A stretch of DNA of 13,342 bases, taken from Rhodoferax sp. UBA4127 (GTDB lineage Bacteria > Pseudomonadota > Gammaproteobacteria > Burkholderiales > Burkholderiaceae_C). This document shows, piece by piece, positions 6,741-13,100 of the stretch. The position numbers and the translations under genes were made by a program. The stretch covers positions 2,392-15,733 of the forward strand of contig DFWT01000042.1 of the NCBI GenBank assembly GCA_002381045.1, written 5' to 3'. The notes below the pieces were generated by a model. It saw nothing but the letters and a program-made list of their open reading frames with translations. It did no database searches and was not told the origin of the DNA. Within the stretch, counting starts at the first letter, position 1. Each line of letters starts with the position of its first letter.

Positions 6741-7331
6741 ATGAAACTGCACCGGAGGTCAACAGTCTTGAGCATACTGGCAGCGCTTTTTGGGAATGCT
6801 TTTGGCTCGACACCGCTACCTGGAAGGTTGAGCGTCGAGGAGGGATTTCTCGATATCGATTTGCCAATTTCTTCAATTAGGACTCTCGACGGTGGCACGG
6901 TAAGAATTGAGGCGAGAGGAATGGTTGATGGTCAAACAGTCGGTTACGCCGTCGAGCTCTACGCCGGCTGGAAGCACCAACCAACCGAAGATAAGCAGGC
7001 GGTCTTTCACTGGGGTTCAGGGAGCTATCGGCGTACCGGGCCAGAGAGTGACGCATTCATCTCGCTCGTCGCAAATCGTTACGGTCTCGATTCAACGTCT
7101 ACCCTCAAAATGATTTCGGAAGTTAGGGCGGAAGTCGTTGGACTGGACTCAGACCCATCAAAGGCATCGTCAAGTAGCACGAGCATGAAGTTTTTCTTCC
7201 ATAGCGACGACGAATCAAGATACGCTGAAGTCTTTACGAATATTGATATCGAAAAAGGCCTTTTGGAGTTCCATGAGAAAGATAACGAGTACCGGATTAA
7301 CCTTGTTCGGGCTCTTTCCGAAAGCCAATGA
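6741..7331 (+). CDS. secreted hypothetical protein
   Basis: The product has 196 residues with an N-terminal signal peptide (basic start, hydrophobic core to about residue 20, then GSTPLPG). The mature region is rich in beta-type sequence and charged residues; FHWGSGSYRRTGPESDAFISLVANRYG is the most distinctive stretch. No domain was recognised. The ATG at 6741 is preferred to the TTG at 6726 because it begins the signal peptide properly. The gene lies between repeat copies 2 and 3, and its stop sits at the beginning of the next repeat. Confidence 0.65.
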   Translation: MKLHRRSTVLSILAALFGNAFGSTPLPGRLSVEEGFLDIDLPISSIRTLDGGTVRIEARGMVDGQTVGYAVELYAGWKHQPTEDKQAVFHWGSGSYRRTGPESDAFISLVANRYGLDSTSTLKMISEVRAEVVGLDSDPSKASSSSTSMKFFFHSDDESRYAEVFTNIDIEKGLLEFHEKDNEYRINLVRALSESQ

Positions 7332-7399
7332 ACCAAGTGCTCCAGCAGCGGCAAGGCAGCGATTGCTGACATTTGATGCTGCCTCCCAGTGCGCTAGAC
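7326..7399 (+). repeat. intergenic repeat copy 3, attC-like fold
   Basis: The core starts at 7356 (GCAGCGATTGCTGACATTTGA). CGGCAAGGCAGCGA at 7349-7362 is identical to 6648-6661. GGCAGC and GCTGCC (7355-7360 and 7378-7383) form a stem, and the unit ends in GCTAGAC (7393-7399), one base from an attC right core. It can be read as a decayed attC or as a promoter (TTGATG, 16 bases, TAGACT). Confidence 0.45.
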
Positions 7400-7476
7400 T
7401 GACTCCGTTCAGTCAAAATTTGTTCGCAAGATACAGGAGCCCATTTGCGTTATTTTGGCATTGCAGCGCGGCGGAT

Positions 7477-7815
7477 ATGCGTCTATCGTTAATACCGGTT
7501 CATATGTCTCTCAGCGCAATTTTTATCATCCGTGAATCTGTCTTGCGTGGCATTGCTCTCGCCGGTGGAAGTCTTTCTGTCTTGGTGGCGTTGCTTGTAT
7601 GGTACACTCACTCGTGGAGCGGCGATGAGTCGCGTGCCATCTTGATGGTGCCGTTCGTGTATGGCACTCTTTTCATTGGAGTCGCTACAGTTTTCCGAGG
7701 CAACGCGCTTCGTGTTGCCGTCATCTCGGTATTGGTCGGGTTCCCGGCATTGAATTGGGCTGGCTGGTGGCTGTGCTGTGCAACGGGTTTGCTAAGTCGG
7801 GCTGCGTGTAATTAG
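7477..7815 (+). CDS. small membrane protein, unknown function
   Basis: The product has 112 residues and about three hydrophobic segments (residues about 24-44, 55-73 and 78-96). ATG 7477 follows GCGGAT directly; ATG 7504 is another possible start. Upstream, an AGGAG plus TTG at 7445 opens a short peptide MRYFGIAARRICVYR that aligns with the N-terminus encoded at 7947 (MVSLSITARRISANLM). That peptide stops at once, so the original start may have been lost by frameshift or the upstream segment is a duplicated leader. No family was recognised. Confidence 0.5.
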   Translation: MRLSLIPVHMSLSAIFIIRESVLRGIALAGGSLSVLVALLVWYTHSWSGDESRAILMVPFVYGTLFIGVATVFRGNALRVAVISVLVGFPALNWAGWWLCCATGLLSRAACN

Positions 7816-7847
7816 CAGGTTGTTCGGTGCGGACAAGCAACTCCACA

Positions 7848-7901
7848 TGGCCGATTCGCAGCGTTTGCAGTCATTCAGTGACGCGTCTCAGTGCGTTAGA
7901 C
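7848..7901 (+). repeat. intergenic repeat copy 4, paralogous to copy 3
   Basis: The core GCAGCGTTTGCAGTCATTCAG starts at 7858, and the unit ends in GTTAGAC (7895-7901), a full attC right-core match, followed by TGACGCGGCTTAGTC. Copy 3 has the same ending (CAGTGCGCTAGACTGAC) 502 bases earlier. I do not find a left core in the 100 bases before it, so it is not called attC. TAGACT at 7897-7902 could be a -10 box. Confidence 0.5.
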
Positions 7902-7946
7902 TGACGCGGCTTAGTCCAACATGGTTTATCTGCCACGGGAGGTGAC

Positions 7947-8447
7947 TTGGTTTCTTTGAGCATCACAGCGCGGCGGATAAGCGCCAATCTCATGCGGCTG
8001 CTATCTATGCCTCACCCTGTGCTTGCTAGTTTCGCTGCCGGCGCTGTAGCGCTCCTGCCGGTCTTGGTCATCGCGGTACTTGAAATTAGCACATACTCCT
8101 CCGGGGTCATTGAGCCAAGCCAAACTGATGACGCCGGTTATCGTGGGGCTGGTCTGGCTCTGGCCGCCGCACCCTTCCTTTACATTGCTTCGGTACCTGT
8201 CTGCTACGTCGTTGGTTCGCTTCTCGCGTCGCTTGGTTTGCGGCGTCTTTTTGGGTTTCTAGCTGGTACTGTCGGTGTTGCCCTTTTTCTTGGGCTGATT
8301 GTCGGGCTCATTCTCAGCGCGCCGTCGGGTTTCGGTCTTGGTGACGTGGTGCTTTCCGTCGCAGTGTATGTCACGCTTCTTCTCGTCACCACGTTACCGG
8401 CAGCAGTGTGCTGGTGGTTCATTGCGCTACGGCCATACAGCCGGTAG
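7947..8447 (+). CDS. multi-helix membrane protein, unknown function
   Basis: The product has 166 residues and is hydrophobic almost throughout, with about four to five membrane segments (residues about 29-49, 69-92, 98-122, 130-158). The TTG start at 7947 is chosen because GGGAGG lies about four bases before it; ATG 7992, without a ribosome-binding site, would remove 15 residues. The gene's last codons lie in a hairpin (8424-8454) that forms the start of the next repeat. I recognise no family. Confidence 0.6.
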   Translation: MVSLSITARRISANLMRLLSMPHPVLASFAAGAVALLPVLVIAVLEISTYSSGVIEPSQTDDAGYRGAGLALAAAPFLYIASVPVCYVVGSLLASLGLRRLFGFLAGTVGVALFLGLIVGLILSAPSGFGLGDVVLSVAVYVTLLLVTTLPAAVCWWFIALRPYSR

Positions 8448-8454
8448 GCAGCGC
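8424..8454. repeat. hairpin spanning a stop codon and the next repeat
   Basis: GCGCTACGGC, CATACA and GCCGGTAGGCAGCGC form an imperfect stem with outer arms GCGCT/AGCGC. The stop codon TAG (8445-8447) lies in the right arm. It could act as a weak terminator or as the folded end of a module; it lacks a T-run. Confidence 0.4.
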
Positions 8455-8493
8455 AAGCAGTCTTTCAGGTGCATCACTCCATTGGGCTATAGT
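8441..8493 (+). promoter_or_regulatory. intergenic repeat copy 5, promoter-like
   Basis: This segment aligns without length change to 6647-6699 and ends in GGGCTATAGT. A -10 box TATAGT (8488-8493) with TTCAGG 18 bases upstream is plausible, placed 58 bases before the gene at 8552. The repeat core is at 8448-8470. Confidence 0.4.
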
Positions 8494-8522
8494 GGTTCCA
8501 AGACTCAATCGTTAACTTATTC

Positions 8523-8529
8523 GTTAGGC
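8523..8529 (+). other. isolated attC right-core GTTAGGC
   Basis: GTTAGGC matches the right core of attC and follows TTAACTTATTC, which resembles the L' box. No matching left core is found upstream, so this is at best half of a disrupted attC. It lies 22 bases before the next start codon, a usual cassette spacing. Confidence 0.3.
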
Positions 8530-8551
8530 CTATCTATGCACAAGGACACAT

Positions 8552-8929
8552 ATGCGATTTAAGTACCTACTTGCATCACTTGCATCACTTGCCGCACTAC
8601 TTCCCTCGATGAAAAGTACAGCAGATACTCCGTGGCCGCCTTTGCCAAATAAAGGTTTCATCTCCGGTCGCGCAGCAACCACAGCAGACGTAAGCGCGGG
8701 CAACGCTGCCTTTGTCGCGATGGTCGGGGGAGTTGTGATTGGCAAACCAATGACAATCACTATTCCGCAGTATGCCTATTACATCAATGGGAAAAAGAAG
8801 GCTCCTGTAATTGTGATTCAGGCGGAAGAAGCTCAAGGCAGCAAAATGATCGGTGCCAGATACCTTGATGGAACAGAAGCAGTCGGGATGATTACTGACT
8901 TTGAGCTTCTTGGGGCAAAACCAAAATGA
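8552..8929 (+). CDS. secreted hypothetical protein
   Basis: The product has 125 residues. A signal peptide covers about residues 1-25, and the mature part begins DTPWPPLPNKGFISGRAATTADV. The rest is compact and beta-rich (PMTITIPQYAYYINGKKKAPVIVIQAEE), suggesting a small periplasmic domain. AAGGA five bases before ATG 8552 is a good ribosome-binding site. I have a sense of similar short proteins in other proteobacteria but cannot name a family. The next gene starts 31 bases after its stop and is probably cotranscribed. Confidence 0.68.
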   Translation: MRFKYLLASLASLAALLPSMKSTADTPWPPLPNKGFISGRAATTADVSAGNAAFVAMVGGVVIGKPMTITIPQYAYYINGKKKAPVIVIQAEEAQGSKMIGARYLDGTEAVGMITDFELLGAKPK

Positions 8930-8960
8930 CTTGTTGTGTTAGAGATATTTAGGGCAACCA

Positions 8961-9449
8961 GTGTTGGTCGGTCTATTGGTACTTGGGGTTGTTTTTGTTT
9001 TAGGGCTTTACTATTTCAACAGACATGGGACGAAAGCGCCTACCGTTTCATCTATCCCAACGACCATAGACATTCGGTGCCCATCTTGTAAGGCTCAACT
9101 GCTTATCGAGGGAATGCTTGATAAAGCTGTCTTCTTTGACCCGGGCGCAATTATTTTTGATTGCAGCCATTGTCATAACCGTATTTATTTTGCTCCGTAT
9201 GAAGACAATGTGGAGGTCGGTAAGCTTGGTTGCAGTCCTGTTGTTGATCCTATTCCGCATGAAAGCTACGCCTATCCACAGGGCTTTGGAATGAGGTCCA
9301 ATATTCAAGACGGCGTATTGACGATAGAAATCAAAGAGAAAACCTGGAAAATTCCAAGCTATAGACTGTGGAATGAGAGGGCAGATATTCCTTGCCCTAA
9401 CCCTGCGGTCAAGCGGGACGCGCCGAATGCAATTCGCCCCTTACCCTGA
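8961..9449 (+). CDS. membrane-anchored zinc-ribbon protein with an attC-encoded tail
   Basis: The product has 162 residues. A hydrophobic anchor covers residues about 2-19. Two CxxC pairs follow (C40/C43 in CPSC and C68/C71 in CSHC), a layout typical of a zinc ribbon. The GTG start at 8961 has AGGG about seven bases upstream. The last 18 residues (CPNPAVKRDAPNAIRPLP) are encoded by the attC site at 9394-9462, and the stop lies inside that site. The tail is therefore probably an accident of cassette structure. The partner or nucleic acid recognised is unknown. Confidence 0.68.
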   Translation: MLVGLLVLGVVFVLGLYYFNRHGTKAPTVSSIPTTIDIRCPSCKAQLLIEGMLDKAVFFDPGAIIFDCSHCHNRIYFAPYEDNVEVGKLGCSPVVDPIPHESYAYPQGFGMRSNIQDGVLTIEIKEKTWKIPSYRLWNERADIPCPNPAVKRDAPNAIRPLP

Positions 9450-9462
9450 ACGATAAAAGGGC
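9394..9462 (+). repeat. attC: attC-like site with decayed right core
   Basis: The left half, GCCCTAACCCTGCGGTCAAG then CGGGACGCGCC, has core CCCTAAC and a typical L box. The right half (CGCCCCTTACCCTGAACG) is complementary to it over GGTCAAGCGGG. The right core should read GTTAGGGC but reads GATAAAAGGGC, so recombination activity is doubtful. Confidence 0.6.
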
Positions 9463-9473
9463 GTTCCGAGTGA

Positions 9474-9594
9474 CAGCTTCGGAGCACCAGAAAAGTCCGC
9501 TTCCAGCCCTCAGGAGTCAGCCAGTTGTCTCGGAAGCTGCCAATCAAAATTGAAGGTCAGCAATGGAGAAAAGCCTGTACCGGCAATGCACCGT
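9474..9594 (+). repeat. dispersed intergenic repeat, copy 6
   Basis: AAGTCCGCTTCCAGCCC (9494-9510) recurs exactly at 12963-12979. Bases 9513-9594 align with 11304-11382 (CAGCCA, GAAGCTG, AAAA-TGAA-GTCAG, TGGA, AAAAG, GTA). Within the unit CAGCTTCGGAG (9474-9484) and CTCGGAAGCTG (9529-9539) form an inverted repeat with one mismatch. It lies between an attC and the gene at 9650. Confidence 0.6.
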
Positions 9595-9649
9595 AGAGGT
9601 CAGGCCGATTGTGATACCGTGACAAAGACACAGGGATGGGAAATTTCAA

Positions 9650-11119
9650 ATGAAAGTTGTTACCGATGACGGAGCCTCAACTTTGGTCGAGGGCAATTCG
9701 ATTGCAACGTTGGATTCACTCACTAGACAGTTATTGAGCGCGGCATGGGTTTTTTGGCTTGTTTCCCTAGCGCTACCCGGATTCATAGTTGCTACTCGCA
9801 CTGAGGCCTATACATCCGGCTTGGAATGCTTGTTCTTGGGTACGCTTTTTGGTTGGGCTGTAAACGGCTGGGCGGTGTATGCCAACTTCTTTTTTTTGGC
9901 GGCCACCCTCAAATTGGCTAGCAACAAGACTCCCGTAGTGTCGGTCAGTCTTATGCTGCTTTTGGCTGCCACGCTACCGTTCTTTCGTGGCGTCATTCAG
10001 AACGAGGGCTCGGGCACTATTCTCCCGGTTGTAAGTTGGGGATGGGGCGCGATTCTGTGGCTCACTTCCCTGATGCTTCTGGCTATGGCAGCTGCAGTAC
10101 ATGCAAAAAGCTTGAGTCGCCCTCATGTGAAGGTTATTGGCTCGGCTATTATTGTGGTCCTGATAGCAATTGGACTAGTGCACCTGCAGCAAACTCGAAG
10201 TGCAAATCTCCAAGAAAAAGATATGTTCCTATCCAAAGGGATGGCTTTTACAACGGCTGAGTTCTGTGGGGTGCCCTTTGTTTGGCCGAACGAAGCATTA
10301 GTTCCAGCCGGAGAACTGATAAAACTAGACTTGGAACCCAAGTACCGTAAGTCGGATAGCAGCACTCCATTTTTTTGGGCGCCATCCTTTATTCGGTATG
10401 AAGATGGGGGATTCGATTGGGTTAGTTACCCACATGTCAATCAGACCACCACAGGCATAACCGTTCGAACCCCCGTAAACCTGAAAAAATATGTATTACA
10501 GCTTCAGAGCACGGACGAAGGTGCAGTAATAAAGCTGCGAAATGAGGCGACCAATTCAACGGTCTACGAGCAAAGACTGAAGATTAGGAGGGGAAAGTGG
10601 AATGCACCGGAGTTTTGCCCGATTGCCAGTGGTGCAATGGGATATACAAACGCCATTTTGCGGGCAGTGGGACAAGGCACACCAGACAGGCATCCAAAAG
10701 AGGTGCTACGTAACGAAACGGCACGTGTGCCATGTAGCCTAGGGACTACCCCAATTGCGGGCACACAGGGACGGGAGACTTTGTTCAGCTGGGATGGCAG
10801 AGTAGTAAATATGCAACCGGAGTCCATGCGTAATCGACTCGGTTTTTGCTCGGAAAGTTACATTGGCCTTATTTACGTCTTCGAAAACTCCGCTGCTGTT
10901 AACGCTGGGCTGAGCCCAGTTGTGATGCTCTATGAGCGCAAAACGTTACGCCCGATTGCGAACTTTAATGACGGCCTTCCGTGTTCCGGTATTCGATGTG
11001 GAGAAGCGCCCAAGGAGATTCTTTTGGGTTTTCGCATTGAGGAAGGTTCCGCAATAGTGGAGACGACACGAGGAGAACTTGTCTCAAAGCGACTAGACGA
11101 TGAGATATTGAAGAGATAG
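9650..11119 (+). CDS. large membrane protein with C-terminal soluble domain, unknown function
   Basis: The product has 489 residues, the largest plus-strand product in the array. About five membrane segments lie in the first 180 residues (about 30-48, 58-88, 95-113, 124-150, 161-178). A soluble part of about 310 residues follows, with cysteines in FCGVPF, FCPIASG, PCSLG, FCSESY and LPCSGIRCGEA that suggest extracytoplasmic disulfides. The start ATG 9650 has GGGA roughly nine bases upstream and is the first in frame. I recognise no domain. It could be a sensor or envelope protein; there is no kinase, transporter or enzyme motif that I can see. Confidence 0.7.
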   Translation: MKVVTDDGASTLVEGNSIATLDSLTRQLLSAAWVFWLVSLALPGFIVATRTEAYTSGLECLFLGTLFGWAVNGWAVYANFFFLAATLKLASNKTPVVSVSLMLLLAATLPFFRGVIQNEGSGTILPVVSWGWGAILWLTSLMLLAMAAAVHAKSLSRPHVKVIGSAIIVVLIAIGLVHLQQTRSANLQEKDMFLSKGMAFTTAEFCGVPFVWPNEALVPAGELIKLDLEPKYRKSDSSTPFFWAPSFIRYEDGGFDWVSYPHVNQTTTGITVRTPVNLKKYVLQLQSTDEGAVIKLRNEATNSTVYEQRLKIRRGKWNAPEFCPIASGAMGYTNAILRAVGQGTPDRHPKEVLRNETARVPCSLGTTPIAGTQGRETLFSWDGRVVNMQPESMRNRLGFCSESYIGLIYVFENSAAVNAGLSPVVMLYERKTLRPIANFNDGLPCSGIRCGEAPKEILLGFRIEEGSAIVETTRGELVSKRLDDEILKR

Positions 11120-11490
11120 GTGCCCCCCAATTTACGTATTCCACAAATGGAAAATCCTTTGGGACTTCGCTTGGCGATGCCCACTTTTCAGGTAACGCTG
11201 CTTTGGGTTGAATTCGGGCTGCGAATCGCCAAAACTAAACGTCGGTTTTCGCGGCTAACTTGACTTCCGACTGTATCGCGTTAATACCCGCTCCCAGTCT
11301 ACTGGAGACAGCCAACTTTCTCCGAAGCTGACCGTGAAAAATGAATGTCAGGTCTGGAAAAAGTTGTAGACCCGGATAGCCGCGGGAGCGGTCATCCAGC
11401 GTTATCCCCCAAATGGGGAATGTCCACTTCATGAGAAGGCAGTCACAATGCAGAGGAATCATTTGTAAACTAAGTTGTCCAATATTTCAC
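11120..11490 (+). other. noncoding stretch holding a repeat copy
   Basis: No convincing gene is present here. The first 165 bases hold nothing I can identify except GGCTAAC/GTTAATA fragments (near 11251 and 11279) that loosely resemble attC cores. Bases 11289-11419 are repeat copy 7. Confidence 0.6.
11289..11419 (+). repeat. dispersed intergenic repeat, copy 7 (long form with palindrome)
   Basis: The left end CCGCTCCCAG and the right core GGGAGCGGTCATCCAGCG are complementary over CCGCTCCC, suggesting a long stem. The right end TCCCCCAAATGGGGA (11405-11419) matches the palindrome of copy 1. The middle aligns with copy 6. Confidence 0.6.
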
Positions 11491-11811
11491 ATGCGCATTG
11501 AGATACACAGAAACAAAGGTTCGATGGGTGCATGGGTACCACTCGATATTTTTGTGGATGGCGCAAAAGTCGCCAAGGTTAGGACCGGTGAGACTGCCGT
11601 CTTGACTGTCTCGCATGCGTCCCACCAACTCCAGGTAGTTCTCGACACTGTTTGCAGCCCCATTGTCACAGTTCAAAATGGCGATGAATCGAGTCGTTTT
11701 GAATGTGGCACAGAGCCTTGGGTATCTTGGGATTTCTTGAATCTTTGCTACCTCCCATCTTTTAGGAATTCTGTATTTTTCCTGAAGAAGTCAGAACGAA
11801 GGGAAGATTGA
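11491..11811 (+). CDS. small beta-rich hypothetical protein
   Basis: The product has 106 residues. MRIEIHRNKGSMGAWVPLDIFVDGAKVAKVRTGE opens a pattern common to small beta-sandwich proteins, in which a polypeptide of this kind presents a VDG turn and a GE turn; a resemblance to PEGA-like or similar carbohydrate/ligand-binding beta domains is only inference. No signal peptide is seen. The C-terminal third is hydrophobic and basic (SWDFLNLCYLPSFRNSVFFL) and may contact membrane. ATG 11491 is chosen because the upstream in-frame start at 11413 lies inside the CCCC/GGGG palindrome. Confidence 0.55.
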   Translation: MRIEIHRNKGSMGAWVPLDIFVDGAKVAKVRTGETAVLTVSHASHQLQVVLDTVCSPIVTVQNGDESSRFECGTEPWVSWDFLNLCYLPSFRNSVFFLKKSERRED

Positions 11812-12061
11812 ACGTTCGCTATTGAGGGCGGTCAATGTCTGCAACCAGCCCGATGCTGGTGGCAGAATGCCCATGAAGATGTACCGCCGGTTCGCAGCGG
11901 AAGCGGTCCTTCAAGTGCATGGTCCAGTTTTGGGTGAAAACCAGCTTGCCTCCTAGAATGGGTGTAAATCAGTCTACGGTGTTTGTAGAATTTGAAGCTG
12001 AATAAAAGTCCGTGTAAAACGGCATAAAACAAGGCTGAAAGCCATTTTCGGGAGGATTCGA
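11812..12061 (+). other. noncoding stretch with a repeat copy and possible gene relic
   Basis: The repeat core (GCAGCGGAAGCGGTCCTTCA) is at 11894-11916, and its likely left partner TTGAACGTTCGCTATTGAGG starts at the stop codon of the preceding gene. On the minus strand, 11948 to about 11823 reads as a short protein-like tail (NWTMHLKDRFRCEPAVHLHG) with a stop, but there is no start. I see no complete gene. Confidence 0.45.
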
Positions 12062-12128
12062 TGGCCAACTTGTGGAGTAGCGTCCTACTTATAGTTCACC
12101 TTTGCACGCTCTGGACATTGCGTTAAAC
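12062..12128 (+). repeat. attC: attC-like site with weak left core
   Basis: The right core GTTAAAC (12122-12128) is a full GTTRRRY match. The left core region GGCCAAC (12063-12069) departs by one base. AGTAGCGT on the left and ACGCTCT on the right can pair. The right core is exactly complementary to GTTTAAC at 12394, supporting one cassette between them. Confidence 0.55.
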
Positions 12129-12146
12129 CTCCGCAGCACTCACGAC

Positions 12147-12353
12147 ATGGAAGCTCATTCTGAACTACGGCCGTATGAAGCGCTAATTTCAGACTGTTCA
12201 GACCCCGGACCGCGTTCGGCTTGTCTTCGCGTCACTGTAGTTGCCAAGAATCTCGATGATGCGAAGGAGCAGCTGGAGAGAGAGTATGGCCGTGGACGCG
12301 TGCTCAGCCTCTGGAATGACGACGATGCAAACAAACCGAGGAGCCCAAATTGA
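12147..12353 (+). CDS. integron cassette gene: small cytoplasmic protein
   Basis: The product has 68 residues and no signal peptide or membrane segment. The second half, RVTVVAKNLDDAKEQLEREY then GRGRVLSLWNDDDANKPR, looks like a beta strand, a helix and a strand followed by an acidic loop, a pattern I associate with small cassette proteins of unknown function. The ATG at 12147 lies 19 bases after the attC core. The cassette from 12122 to 12462 carries only this gene. Its ribosome-binding site is poor, as is common for cassette genes. Confidence 0.65.
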   Translation: MEAHSELRPYEALISDCSDPGPRSACLRVTVVAKNLDDAKEQLEREYGRGRVLSLWNDDDANKPRSPN

Positions 12354-12393
12354 GCAACATGGTTGATTGGCCAAGGTTGCCATCGGATGTAAG

Positions 12394-12462
12394 GTTTAAC
12401 TGGTTCGTCGAATGGACCCACAACGGCGGCCACCCTTCCGTCAACTTCGCAGCGCTAGCGGA
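12394..12462 (+). repeat. attC: attC-like site with a mutated right core
   Basis: The left core GTTTAAC (12394-12400) is perfect and pairs with the cassette's start core at 12122. The right half ends TCAACTTCGCAGCGCTAGCG, where a normal core would read GTTAGCG-like but the second base is C (GCTAGCG). An inner stem GTCGAATGGAC against the CGTCAACTTCG side is partial. Confidence 0.55.
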
Positions 12463-12477
12463 CATCTGATTACGCAA

Positions 12478-12867
12478 ATGAAATCGACAAGATTCTTGGC
12501 AGTTTTCCTACTTTTGACCCTGGCATTTGGCTTTGCCGGGTGCAAGTTTGTGCTTCCGACACCTATCTCAGCGACGGTCGAGCAGTACAAGTCTGGTGCC
12601 AACACCAAACCTGTAGCGCTTTCCCCAACTCAACTTGTGTCACTGACAGGATGGTTTTCACGGAGAGCGTCCGGTTGGGAGGTGAGTGTCGTAACTTATG
12701 TTCCGCGCACGGTGATTCGCATTAAGCATTTCAACGGTGACATCAGCACACTAAATGTTTTAGGCAATAGCGTTATTGCTAACAACCAAGAGAGACAGTA
12801 TGTGCAACAGTTCTCAGTTGAGGAGATTCGTGAGTTGTACGCAGTTCTGGCTATTGCCGCCGAGTAA
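12478..12867 (+). CDS. cassette-borne hypothetical lipoprotein
   Basis: The product has 129 residues. A signal peptide with a long hydrophobic core ends in FAGC (Cys22), so lipidation is likely although the -3 residue is F rather than the usual L. The mature part is a compact domain (TQLVSLTGWFSRRASGWEVSVVTYVPRTVIRIKHFNGD), probably beta-rich, followed by a helical end (SVEEIRELYAVLAIAAE). ATG 12478 is chosen because it begins the signal peptide; the earlier ATG 12412 lies within the attC-like site. The stop overlaps the left core of the next attC-like site. Confidence 0.68.
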   Translation: MKSTRFLAVFLLLTLAFGFAGCKFVLPTPISATVEQYKSGANTKPVALSPTQLVSLTGWFSRRASGWEVSVVTYVPRTVIRIKHFNGDISTLNVLGNSVIANNQERQYVQQFSVEEIRELYAVLAIAAE

Positions 12868-12926
12868 CGTGCTGCCCCAAACGGGTGACTGCGCCCGTTC
12901 AGATTGGGTCCAGTTCGGTGCTAGGC
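12862..12926 (+). repeat. attC: attC-like site with mutated right core (65 bases)
   Basis: The halves pair well: GTGCTG with the complement of CAGTTCGGTGC, CCCAA with TTGGG, and ACGGG with CCCGT around the loop TGACTGCG. The left core is GAGTAAC and the right core is GCTAGGC (12920-12926), again with C in place of the first T. It follows the lipoprotein stop codon directly. Confidence 0.55.
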
Positions 12927-12962
12927 TGCAATGAAGTTCATGTCTGCTTTAGGGCGCGAATC

Positions 12963-12979
12963 AAGTCCGCTTCCAGCCC
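12963..12979 (+). repeat. truncated copy of the dispersed repeat
   Basis: AAGTCCGCTTCCAGCCC is identical to 9494-9510, but homology ends after this point and the hairpin-rich element end follows. It looks like the left edge of a repeat cut by insertion. Confidence 0.55.
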
Positions 12980-12983
12980 ATGG

Positions 12984-13083
12984 ACTAAACCGCTCGCGCG
13001 GTAAGCCGCATCGATGCGGTGTTGGTGTTTGCAGCAGGGCGAGTCCGTGGCTATGTTGTGAACCGAGGCAATCGGCCTCGTTC
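12984..13083. mobile_element. hairpin-rich left end of an IS91-related element (probable)
   Basis: Three inverted repeats occur in 100 bases: ACCGC-TCGC-GCGGT (12989-13002), the perfect palindrome CCGCATCGATGCGG (13006-13019), and GAACCGAGGC/GCCTCGTTC (13060-13083). IS91-family ends are hairpin-bearing and the family favours GAAC or CAAG target tetranucleotides; GAAC at 13060 is noted but not proof. The GC-rich integrase gene that follows supports the assignment. The exact boundary is not visible. Confidence 0.45.
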
Positions 13084-13087
13084 ACTA

Positions 13088-13092
13088 CAGGA
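13088..13092 (+). promoter_or_regulatory. ribosome-binding site of the integrase gene
   Basis: AGGAG lies eight bases before ATG 13101, the strongest ribosome-binding site in the window, and fixes that start. Confidence 0.7.
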
Positions 13093-13100
13093 GCATCACC

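Noticed and set aside
11832..12068. minus-strand frame in the 11.8-12.1 kb gap
   Set aside because: It lacks a domain and a ribosome-binding site, and it crosses a repeat copy; only a short relic-like tail is protein-like.
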